This document shows, one piece after another, positions 1-5,749 of a DNA stretch of 5,793 nt. Numbering within the stretch: position 1 is the first letter of the stretch; each line of letters begins with the position of its first letter. The translations under genes were made by a program, and so were the position numbers. The stretch covers positions 1 to 5,793 of the forward strand of contig CAMBLP010000135.1 in NCBI GenBank assembly GCA_945868195.1. The letters are read 5' to 3'. This stretch comes from Bordetella parapertussis. GTDB taxonomy: Bacteria > Pseudomonadota > Gammaproteobacteria > Burkholderiales > Burkholderiaceae_B. A model generated the notes under the pieces. It was given only the letters and a program-made list of their open reading frames with translations, did not search any database and had not been told where the DNA came from.

Positions 1-141
1 CGGTGCGATTTCCATGTGACCCGTATCAAAGGTGAGATACAGAGGTTTACGACACTCAGAAGGCGGGGAAGCAAACGACGTGACCGTCAACAGGAATGAC
101 GCGCCACAAACAAGCAGTGAACGCTTAATCACGACTCGCAT
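1..141 (-). CDS. Polysaccharide deacetylase (NodB-fold) family protein, N-terminal part only
   Basis: This gene runs off the left edge, so only its first 47 codons are visible. Residues 1-24 form a Sec-type signal peptide: a basic start (MRVVIKR), a hydrophobic core, and a likely cleavage site after SFA. The mature part then reads KPLYLTFDTGHMEIAP, which matches the first strand and motif 1 of the NodB/carbohydrate esterase 4 fold. Family members remove acetyl groups from amino sugars of polysaccharide or peptidoglycan, and this one should act outside the cytoplasm. Motif 1 is TFDTG rather than the classical TFDDG: the presumed catalytic Asp is kept, but the second Asp, usually a metal ligand, is Thr. 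The start codon lies inside the 3' end of the upstream propeller gene (17-base overlap), so translational coupling is likely; the ribosome-binding site is weak (TGGA). The catalytic His motifs and the C-terminus lie outside the window, so activity cannot be judged. Confidence 0.8.
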   Translation of the reverse strand, partial: MRVVIKRSLLVCGASFLLTVTSFASPPSECRKPLYLTFDTGHMEIAP

Positions 142-1147
142 GATTCAGCGTCCACACGCCATGTGGTGATTTGCCAACCGGTATTTGTCTGACGACCGCT
201 TTTTTCTCAAGATCGATCACCGCCAAACGACTCGCCCATCTGGCGGTCACCAAGAGCGTCTTGCCATCCGCCATCATCTCCATGCAATCCGGGCCGGCCG
301 GTGTCCGATAGGTATCGACCACTTTCAACGTTTTCCAATCGATACGGCTAATCGTATTTTCAGTGCGATTACTCACAAATACATGTTGCTTGTCACCCTG
401 CGAGCGAAAGGCGTGCGCACCCTTGCCTGTTGGAATGCGTTGTTTGAGTTCCGCCTTACCACTCGACACATCGTAAGCCTCGACTCCGGCCTCGCCCGTC
501 AAACCAATCAACAAGGTTTGATCGTCCGGAGTTAAATGCAAGTCAGCGGGAATCTTGCCGACCTTGATCGTCCAGAGTCGTTTTTGCGTCGCGAGTTCGA
601 TCGCCGTTAACTCATTGCTATCCTGCAAAGTGATATAGGCAATTTTGCTCTTGCTATCGATCGCGATGTGGCTGGGGGTTTTGCTCGCGGAGATACGTTT
701 GACCAGATTGAGCTTGAACTCACCCACCTTGTTTTCCCATGTGTAAATATCGATGTGATTGAGACGGTTTGCAGCCGTGACAAACCACTTCATATCGGGG
801 GAAAAACGTAAATGATAGGGATCTAAAATACCTGTCATCGTATGCTGAATCTGAGCTGTTTTAGGGTCCATGAAGGTGATAGAGTCACCCTCAGCGTTTG
901 CCACCATGACGGATTTTTCATCCGGGGTCAGGTAGAGATGGTGCGGTTCTTTGCCGACCGGCACACGCTTGATCTCCGTCCATGTAACGGGATCAATCAC
1001 GCTGACATTCGCGTTCAACGAATTAAGCACCAAAATCGGTGCGTTAGCATTCGGATTCGCAAAAGCCGTCCATGAATGACCAAACAATGTCGCAGTCGCA
1101 AGCGTGCCGACAATCAAACGCCGGCGTGTAAAAGAAACATCACTCAT
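125..1147 (-). CDS. YVTN/YncE-family beta-propeller protein, exported (probable Tat signal)
   Basis: The 340-residue product begins with a twin-arginine-like signal: TRRRLIV at residues 7-13, a hydrophobic stretch, and a likely cleavage after AFA at residue 30. The rest consists of about seven or eight repeats of 35-45 residues. Each carries the pattern of a basic or VGK/PxG turn, a PxxLxLTPD-like strand, and an I-D-P/L-xT turn, for example VPVGKEPHHLYLTPDEKSV, IKVGKIPADLHLTPDDQTL and IPVGKSPHGVW at the very end. This is the YVTN repeat of seven-bladed propellers such as YncE. Such proteins are usually periplasmic or surface proteins, often of unknown ligand; some relatives are called lactonases, but no catalytic residues can be assigned here. 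The stop codon lies inside the following deacetylase gene, suggesting a shared role in the envelope. The start has a poor Shine-Dalgarno sequence and was chosen because the signal peptide follows directly. Confidence 0.9.
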   Translation of the reverse strand: MSDVSFTRRRLIVGTLATATLFGHSWTAFANPNANAPILVLNSLNANVSVIDPVTWTEIKRVPVGKEPHHLYLTPDEKSVMVANAEGDSITFMDPKTAQIQHTMTGILDPYHLRFSPDMKWFVTAANRLNHIDIYTWENKVGEFKLNLVKRISASKTPSHIAIDSKSKIAYITLQDSNELTAIELATQKRLWTIKVGKIPADLHLTPDDQTLLIGLTGEAGVEAYDVSSGKAELKQRIPTGKGAHAFRSQGDKQHVFVSNRTENTISRIDWKTLKVVDTYRTPAGPDCMEMMADGKTLLVTARWASRLAVIDLEKKAVVRQIPVGKSPHGVWTLNHASRD

Positions 1148-1263
1148 GGGTAGCCAGTGTCTAAAAAGAGGGAAAATGCAGTCAATATTCGTAGTGTCTT
1201 ATTTTCGCATACAGACCACAAAAACCCATCATCATTTTTAAAACAAACCCATCAAAAACATGG
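1148..1263. other. AT-rich gap between the hydrolase and propeller genes
   Basis: This 116-base gap separates two genes in the same orientation. It has no GC-rich hairpin that would make a convincing terminator after the hydrolase gene. It contains a 10-base direct repeat, AAACCCATCA at 1222-1231 and 1245-1254, set 23 bases apart, and a 7-base repeat AGTGTCT at 1156-1162 and 1193-1199. No clear promoter for the propeller gene was found, so whether it is co-transcribed with the hydrolase gene or has its own promoter is unresolved. Confidence 0.5.
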
Positions 1264-2184
1264 CTATCCGGGCTGCTGCACCTTTGCCCCCGGATAAGGC
1301 ATCCGCATGGTCAGGATCGACGCAGATTCTGATTCGGTGCAAAACAAACTTTGTCGATCTGCACCGCCGAACGCGATGTTCGTCACGGCTGAGGATTTAG
1401 GACTCGACCAGACCGCGATCGGCTCGCCTCGGGGATTAATGAGCCAAACGTAGCCAAGGCCAGGATTGGCAATCACCAAGTTTTCCGCGGCATCCATGGC
1501 CAAGCCATCCGGGCCACTGGGACCGTATGAAGTAAAAAACTGTCCGACTTTGGCGACGCCCCCGTCCGACATCAGCGGTACCCGCCAGACACAATTTCCA
1601 CGCGTGACCCCGACATAGAGGACGCGCTCATCGAGCGACAAGACCAGACCATTCGGGCTCGGTACATTGCTCAGCAAAAGATCCAATTGACCGGAGGGAC
1701 GCAAACGATAGACGCGACCGGTTGGATCATGCATTCCCGTCTGACCTTGATCGGTAAAGTACAAATTACCCTGTGCGTCGAAGGTCAGGTCGTTGAGGCC
1801 TTTGAAGCCCTCGGTATTGCGGCGTGTCAGATGGCGAGTTATTTGTCCGGTTTGGACATTCAGCCTCATCAAGCCATTTTTGTAATCCGTAATCAGCAAC
1901 TCAGTCTCGGACAAGAACTTCATTCCATTAGGTTCGCCGTCGTATTCGACAATCTGTGTCCATGCTCCTTTCGCATCAATACGAAACACCCGACCAAAAA
2001 TAACATCTGTGACGTAAAGATTACCCACCGCATCAAACACGGGTCCCTCAAGGAATGAATCCATCGCGACGCCTCCGCGATTGGCATCCGCCCACTCCGA
2101 GCGCACCCCAGTTCGTCGAAACTGGGCAGGCATCTCCGTAAACACTTCGGCCGTTTTGAACTCAGGGGCATTTTTAAAAAACAT
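1264..2184 (-). CDS. SMP-30/gluconolactonase/LRE-family hydrolase
   Basis: The 306-residue product has no signal peptide and should be cytoplasmic. It matches the six-bladed SMP-30/regucalcin/gluconolactonase propeller, which uses one divalent metal ion to open sugar lactones or similar esters. The expected metal ligands are all present by motif: Glu46 in FLEGP, Asn131 in GLNDLTFD, Asn178 in SPNGLVLS and Asp226 in GPDGLAMD. Blade strands such as GNLYVTD (54-60) and GNLYFTDQG (139-147) also fit. The length is normal for the family. The start at 2184 is supported by an AAGAGG ribosome-binding site at 2193-2198, eight bases upstream. The gene is divergent from an Lrp-type regulator across a 96-base gap and is the first of three leftward genes. 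The exact substrate cannot be read from sequence: a sugar lactone is the default guess, but the family also includes esterases and strictosidine synthase-like enzymes. Confidence 0.9.
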   Translation of the reverse strand: MFFKNAPEFKTAEVFTEMPAQFRRTGVRSEWADANRGGVAMDSFLEGPVFDAVGNLYVTDVIFGRVFRIDAKGAWTQIVEYDGEPNGMKFLSETELLITDYKNGLMRLNVQTGQITRHLTRRNTEGFKGLNDLTFDAQGNLYFTDQGQTGMHDPTGRVYRLRPSGQLDLLLSNVPSPNGLVLSLDERVLYVGVTRGNCVWRVPLMSDGGVAKVGQFFTSYGPSGPDGLAMDAAENLVIANPGLGYVWLINPRGEPIAVWSSPKSSAVTNIAFGGADRQSLFCTESESASILTMRMPYPGAKVQQPG

Positions 2185-2192
2185 GGGCTTGA

Positions 2193-2198
2193 CCTCTT
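2193..2198 (-). promoter_or_regulatory. Ribosome-binding site of the SMP-30 hydrolase gene
   Basis: On the minus strand AAGAGG lies eight bases before the ATG at 2184. It supports this start over internal Met codons, the next of which (M18) would remove the N-terminal strand. Confidence 0.65.
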
Positions 2199-2229
2199 GG
2201 GTAATAAAATTTGGATGTAACGCTTAATT

Positions 2230-2260
2230 CTGACAGCTTTCCAGCGGAAAACACTAAAAT
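2230..2260 (+). promoter_or_regulatory. Predicted promoter of the Lrp-type regulator gene, with an internal dyad
   Basis: A -10 candidate TAAAAT at 2255-2260 matches the sigma-70 consensus at five of six positions. A -35 candidate CTGACA lies at 2230-2235. The 19-base spacer is longer than ideal, so the -35 assignment is uncertain. Transcription would begin near 2267, giving a short leader that contains the AGGAGG at 2271-2276. Between the two boxes sits a dyad, TTTCC-AGC-GGAAA (2238-2250), a possible autoregulatory site. Confidence 0.45.
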
Positions 2261-2280
2261 AGAAGCCTTTAGGAGGCACT

Positions 2281-2748
2281 ATGCGCGAGCTTGATCGTAT
2301 CGACCTCAAAATTCTAGATGTTTTACAACGCGACGGTCGCATTTCCATGACGGATCTCGCCGAGCGCATCAATTTGTCCGCCACGCCCTGCTCTGAACGC
2401 GTGCGCAGACTCGAGCGCGAAGGGGTCATCATGGGCTATTACGCTCGGGTCAATCCAGCAGCACTCGGCAAAAATTTGCTCGTTTTTCTTGAAATCAAAC
2501 TCTCGGCGAAATCCGACGACGTCTTTGAAAAAGTCAAAAAAGAACTGAGCTATGTGCCGGAGGTGATGGAGTGTCACTTGGTTTCTGGAGATTTTGATTA
2601 TCTGATCAAAGCCCGACTGCCCGAAATGAACAAATACCGGCAACTACTTGGCGAGATTCTTAAACGACTACCCGGCTCCGCCGAATCCCGCAGCTACGTC
2701 GTCATGGAAGAAATCAAGGAAACACTTTACCTAGCGGTTGATCGTTAG
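2281..2748 (+). CDS. Lrp/AsnC-family transcriptional regulator
   Basis: The 155-residue protein is close in length and pattern to E. coli Lrp (164 residues) but lacks that protein's N-terminal extension. It opens with LDRIDLKILDVLQRDGRIS, then an AsnC-type helix-turn-helix at about residues 22-48 with the family signature LSATPCSERVRRLEREGVI. The C-terminal RAM (ACT-like) domain, about residues 65-150, contains ECHLVSGDFDYLIK at 97-110 and the end motif SYVVMEEIKET. The GDFDYL stretch belongs to the region that binds amino-acid effectors in this family. Members form dimers and higher oligomers that wrap DNA and often regulate themselves and a divergent neighbour. That makes the SMP-30 operon a natural target, though this is inference. 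The start is fixed by a perfect AGGAGG at 2271-2276, only four bases from the ATG. Several paralogues usually exist per genome, so no symbol is assigned. Confidence 0.93.
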   Translation: MRELDRIDLKILDVLQRDGRISMTDLAERINLSATPCSERVRRLEREGVIMGYYARVNPAALGKNLLVFLEIKLSAKSDDVFEKVKKELSYVPEVMECHLVSGDFDYLIKARLPEMNKYRQLLGEILKRLPGSAESRSYVVMEEIKETLYLAVDR

Positions 2749-2750
2749 GT
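2729..2750. other. Hairpin across the end of the Lrp-type gene, possible weak terminator
   Basis: The arms ACCTAGCG (2729-2736) and CGTTAGGT (2743-2750) form an eight-pair stem with one G-U pair in the plus-strand transcript, around a six-base loop. The stem includes the stop codon. It lies at the junction of two convergent genes whose stops are nine bases apart, where a bidirectional terminator would be expected. No proper T-tract follows on either strand, so intrinsic termination would be weak. Confidence 0.3.
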
Positions 2751-2757
2751 CCGGGTT

Positions 2758-4173
2758 TCATTCGGCCCGCTCAAGCGTGCGTACAAAATTCCACAGTACC
2801 GCATTGTCGGAGGTGGCGACATTAAAGCGGAACCAGTTTGAGCGACGATCGTTCGGGTGAAAGTAAGAACCTGGCGCTAACCAAATTCCTCGCTCGAGCG
2901 CACGCGTCGCAACATGTGCGCTTTGCTCGGCGCTGATAGGCAGCCGCGCCCAAAGGAATAGCCCTGCGCTTGGTTGTTCGAAAATTTCCATGCCCAACGA
3001 CTGCATGCTCTCCACCACATGGGTATGGGCAACGCTTAGCTTCTCTTTTAAAAAATCGATGTGACGCGCGTAATGCCCCTCACTCAACACATTCGACACG
3101 AGACGCTCCGTGACCTCTGATGATGTCAGACCAACGGCCATCTTGGTCCTCGCAAGATCGGCTAATACCTCGGCATGGGCCGCGACATAACCCACACGCA
3201 ACGTGGGTGTGATCGTTTTAGAAAAGCCAGAGATATAAATGACACGACTCAAGCCCTCCATCGCGGCTAGGCAAGGCGCCTCGGATGGCGCAAGCTCTCG
3301 ATAGATATCGTCCTCGATGATCCACAAGCCGTCCCGCGCCGCCATCTCCAATAAACGCTGAGCACTCGCCGTGGACAAAGAAGACCCAGAAGGATTTTGC
3401 AATACCGTATTAATAAAAATCGCTTTAGGCTTGGATTCTTTCAATATGCGCTCGAGCTGAGCAAAATCATGGCCTTCGGCCGTTCGCGCCACGCCAATGA
3501 CCTTGAGCCCCGCCAGCTGCAAAATCTGCAATAGATTGCAATAACACGGGTCTTCAACAATCACGGTATCGCCAGGCCGCAACAACGTACGCACCACAAG
3601 ATCTAAGGCCTGAGTCGCCCCCTGCGTCAACAAAATATTTGAGGCTTCAGCTGGAACAGAAATGCGTCGCAGCGTTGTGGCTATTTGTTCGCGTAATGAC
3701 GCCATTCCAAAGGGATGTCCATACCCACCAAAGCGCGGGCCCGGTATGCGGCTGAGCGCTCGTAACGCGTGTTGTAAACCACTTTCATTGATCCACTCGC
3801 CAGGTATCCAGCCACAACCCGCCTTGGTGGGAACAGAATGATCGGCAAAGACATCCGATAGCAGCCATGCCGCGTTTAAACTGGGTGCGGACCAGACGGG
3901 GGACACCGTAGGAGATGCCGCACGCGCATCCGCCACACGATAGGCCGAGCCGCGTCGGGCACTCAGGCGTCCCGCCGTAACCAACCTTTGATAAGCCTCC
4001 GCTACCGTAAAGGCACTTAAGGCATGCTTGGCAGCCAATGCGCGCACCGAAGGCAATGCATCGCCTACCCTGAGAGTTCGCCGCTCAATCGCCAGGTTGA
4101 CCGACTCCACAATCTGCTCCACCAGCGTCCGAGAGGACTGACGGTCGAGCGCAAGAGAAAAAGTGTTGGCCAT
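2758..4173 (-). CDS. MocR/GabR-type regulator: GntR winged helix fused to aminotransferase domain
   Basis: The preferred start gives 471 residues. Residues about 10-80 form a GntR-type winged helix-turn-helix (TLVEQIVESVNLAIERRTL, then GDALPSVRALAAKHALSAFTVAEAYQRL, then a wing GRLSARRGSAYRV). After a linker comes a fold-type I aminotransferase-like domain that keeps the PLP-site residues: Asn260 in QNPSG, Asp288 and Tyr291 in EDDIY, the Schiff-base Lys319 in SGFSKT, and Arg449 in WFRFNVA. MocR proteins use PLP, or its adduct with an amino acid, as the signal. They usually control a divergent gene for metabolism of an amino compound or for PLP synthesis. Here that neighbour is the omega-aminotransferase gene. 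An in-frame ATG at 4254 would add 27 residues unlike the family and would place the operator within the coding region, so the ATG at 4173 is preferred; its ribosome-binding site is weak. Confidence 0.9.
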   Translation of the reverse strand: MANTFSLALDRQSSRTLVEQIVESVNLAIERRTLRVGDALPSVRALAAKHALSAFTVAEAYQRLVTAGRLSARRGSAYRVADARAASPTVSPVWSAPSLNAAWLLSDVFADHSVPTKAGCGWIPGEWINESGLQHALRALSRIPGPRFGGYGHPFGMASLREQIATTLRRISVPAEASNILLTQGATQALDLVVRTLLRPGDTVIVEDPCYCNLLQILQLAGLKVIGVARTAEGHDFAQLERILKESKPKAIFINTVLQNPSGSSLSTASAQRLLEMAARDGLWIIEDDIYRELAPSEAPCLAAMEGLSRVIYISGFSKTITPTLRVGYVAAHAEVLADLARTKMAVGLTSSEVTERLVSNVLSEGHYARHIDFLKEKLSVAHTHVVESMQSLGMEIFEQPSAGLFLWARLPISAEQSAHVATRALERGIWLAPGSYFHPNDRRSNWFRFNVATSDNAVLWNFVRTLERAE

Positions 4174-4192
4174 GGCGGTCTTTTGGTCACAA

Positions 4193-4264
4193 ACCAGTAC
4201 AGTTATGGGCGGATACACAGGAAATTCAATACAGTTTGCCACAAATCGCATCAACTGTACTGGT
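4193..4264. promoter_or_regulatory. Probable MocR operator: 12-base inverted repeat with extra half-sites
   Basis: ACCAGTACAGTT at 4193-4204 is repeated exactly, in inverted orientation, as AACTGTACTGGT at 4253-4264, with centres 60 bases apart. A third copy of the core, TACAGTT, lies at 4230-4236 in the same orientation as the first and 32 bases from it, about three helical turns. A shorter TACAGT occurs at 4285-4290. MocR proteins such as GabR are known to bind repeated half-sites in the divergent intergenic region, and the placement here fits that pattern. Assignment to this MocR protein is inference. Confidence 0.7.
4202..4229 (-). promoter_or_regulatory. Predicted promoter of the MocR-type gene
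   Basis: On the minus strand TTGAAT (plus positions 4224-4229) and CATAAC (4202-4207) are separated by 16 bases, and each matches its sigma-70 consensus at four of six positions. Transcription would begin about 20 bases before the ATG at 4173, supporting that start. The -10 box overlaps the left operator arm, so bound regulator would be expected to repress its own gene. Confidence 0.35.
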
Positions 4265-4310
4265 AATTATTACACCAGACCCGTTACAGTGAGGTATTCG
4301 CTTGTTAACT

Positions 4311-4314
4311 GGAG
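4311..4314 (+). promoter_or_regulatory. Ribosome-binding site of the omega-aminotransferase gene
   Basis: GGAG lies six bases before the ATG at 4321. It favours this start over the in-frame ATG at 4366 (Met16), which would begin directly before the conserved NFWMPFTAN block, as related proteins with short N-termini do. Confidence 0.6.
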
Positions 4315-4320
4315 ATTTCC

Positions 4321-5667
4321 ATGAACACTATTACCGAAAACGTCAGCCTGTCCAAAGAAGTGGACATGGAAAATTTCTGGATGCCCTTTACTGCCAACAA
4401 ACAGTTCAAGGCAACCCCCCGTATTTTGAAAAGTGCCAAAGGCATGTATTTCACGACCGTCGATGACAAGAAAATCCTCGATGCGAGCTCCGGTTTGTGG
4501 TGCGTGAACGCGGGCCACTGCCGCGAAGAAATCATCGAAGCCGTGCACAAGCAGATGATGGAACTGGACTATGCACCTCCCTTCCAGATGGGACACCCTA
4601 TCGCGTTCGAAGCCGCCAAAGCCATCGCAGCGGTGATGCCTGCCGGCCTCGATCGCATCTTCTTTGCAAACTCCGGCTCTGAGGCTGTAGATACCGCTCT
4701 AAAAATGGCACTGGCCTACCACCGCGCCCGTGGAGAAGGACAACGCACGCGTCTGATTGGTCGCGAACGCGGTTACAGCGGTGTGGGTTTTGGCGGCATT
4801 TCCGTTGGTGGCATTTTGGCCAACCGCAAAGCCTACTCGGGTGCACTCATCCCAGGTGTTGATCACATTTCACACACACACAATTTGGCCGAGATGGCTT
4901 ACAGCAAGGGCCAACCCGCTTGGGGCGCGCACCTTGCTGACGACCTCGAGCGTTTGTGTGCCTTGCACGATCCTTCAACCATCGCAGCCGTGATCGTTGA
5001 ACCTGTCGCTGGCTCGACGGGCGTCTTAGTGCCTCCGCAGGGTTACCTGCAGCGCTTGCGTGAGATTTGCACCAAGCACGGCATCCTGTTGATTTTTGAT
5101 GAGGTTATCACCGGTTTCGGTCGTTTAGGCAAAGCCACCGCCAGCGAACTGCTTGGCGTGACACCTGACATTATTACGATGGCCAAGGCCATGAACAACG
5201 CCGCGATCCCGATGTCTGGCATTGCAGCCAGCCGTCACGTACACGACGCAATTGTCAACGGCGGTCCTGGCGCAGCGATTGAGTTTTTCCACGGCTATAC
5301 CTATTCTGCCCACCCCGCTGCCGCTGCAGCGTGTTTGGCGACCCAGGAAATTTACCGTCGTGAAAAACTGTTCGATCGCTCTTTGGCACTCGCACCGAAG
5401 TTCGAAAAAGAAATCCATGCGCTGCGCGGCGAGCCTTTCGTCAAAGACATTCGCAACCTCGGCCTGATGGGCGCAGTTGAGTTGGAGTCGCGTGATGGTG
5501 CGCCGGGCGCACGTGCTTACGACGTCTTCCTCAAGTGTATGGAAAAAGGTGTGTTGGCGCGCTTCACAGGCGACATCATGGCCTTCTCGCCACCACTGAT
5601 CGTCAGCGAAGGTCAGATCGAAGAGATCTTCTCAACAGTCAGAAAAGCATTGCACGAAACCGCTTAA
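4321..5667 (+). CDS. Class III omega-aminotransferase, beta-alanine:pyruvate transaminase-like
   Basis: The 448-residue protein is a full-length PLP-dependent class III aminotransferase. It closely resembles omega-amino acid:pyruvate transaminase (EC 2.6.1.18), which moves the terminal amino group of beta-alanine to pyruvate, giving malonate semialdehyde and alanine. Visible landmarks are NFWMPFTAN (18-26), GLWCVNAGH (58-66) with the active-site Trp60, the phosphate-binding NSGSEAVDTALK (117-128), Tyr152 in GYSG, Asp260 in IFDEVITGFGR, the Schiff-base Lys289 in DIITMAKAMNNAAIPM, the HGYTYSAHP loop (324-332) and Arg414 in ARFTGD, which in relatives handles the carboxylate of the second substrate. 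MAKAMNNA differs slightly from the usual MAKGLTNG. It is divergent from the MocR-type gene and followed by a terminator, so it is probably a single-gene unit. No clear promoter was found; activation by the MocR protein is inferred. Taurine, other omega-amino acids or diamines remain possible substrates. Confidence 0.9.
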   Translation: MNTITENVSLSKEVDMENFWMPFTANKQFKATPRILKSAKGMYFTTVDDKKILDASSGLWCVNAGHCREEIIEAVHKQMMELDYAPPFQMGHPIAFEAAKAIAAVMPAGLDRIFFANSGSEAVDTALKMALAYHRARGEGQRTRLIGRERGYSGVGFGGISVGGILANRKAYSGALIPGVDHISHTHNLAEMAYSKGQPAWGAHLADDLERLCALHDPSTIAAVIVEPVAGSTGVLVPPQGYLQRLREICTKHGILLIFDEVITGFGRLGKATASELLGVTPDIITMAKAMNNAAIPMSGIAASRHVHDAIVNGGPGAAIEFFHGYTYSAHPAAAAACLATQEIYRREKLFDRSLALAPKFEKEIHALRGEPFVKDIRNLGLMGAVELESRDGAPGARAYDVFLKCMEKGVLARFTGDIMAFSPPLIVSEGQIEEIFSTVRKALHETA

Positions 5668-5684
5668 CGCAGGCGGTCGCAAGC

Positions 5685-5718
5685 AAAGGGGCGCCTCGAG
5701 CGCCCCTTTATAATTTTC
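5685..5718 (+). terminator. Intrinsic terminator of the omega-aminotransferase gene
   Basis: AAAGGGGCGC (5685-5694) and GCGCCCCTTT (5700-5709) form a perfect ten-pair stem with a five-base CTCGA loop, followed by the T-rich run TTTATAATTTT. It begins 17 bases after the stop codon. It should end transcription before the next gene, making that gene a separate unit. Confidence 0.9.
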
Positions 5719-5749
5719 CCTACCTCTCTTTTTTGGAATCACTCGTCTC

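Noticed and set aside
185..1075. Plus-strand open frames of 116 and 77 codons within the propeller gene
   Set aside because: They lie antisense to a clear YVTN-repeat protein, have no ribosome-binding sites and show no recognisable motifs.
1158..1185. Possible minus-strand promoter for the propeller gene (TTGACT, 16 bases, TAGACA)
   Set aside because: The -10 box matches the consensus at only three of six positions, and the transcript would begin about four bases before the ATG, leaving almost no leader.
1920..2432. Long minus-strand open frame of 170 codons spanning the hydrolase start, the divergent gap and the start of the Lrp-type gene
   Set aside because: It is a shadow in another frame of two well-supported genes, crosses their promoters, is rich in Arg and Ser as such shadows often are, and resembles no known family.
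4236..4262. Plus-strand promoter for the aminotransferase gene (TTGCCA ... TGTACT)
   Set aside because: The spacer would be only 15 bases and the -10 match is modest; other boxes in the gap are no better, so no promoter was called.
4193..4264. The 12-base inverted repeat as transposon ends or a site-specific recombination site
   Set aside because: Only 48 bases lie between the arms, there is no transposase or target duplication, and the position between a MocR gene and its divergent neighbour explains it better as an operator.
4270..4596. Minus-strand open frames opposite the start of the aminotransferase gene
   Set aside because: They are antisense to the conserved N-terminus of a full-length enzyme and cross its ribosome-binding site; no independent support.
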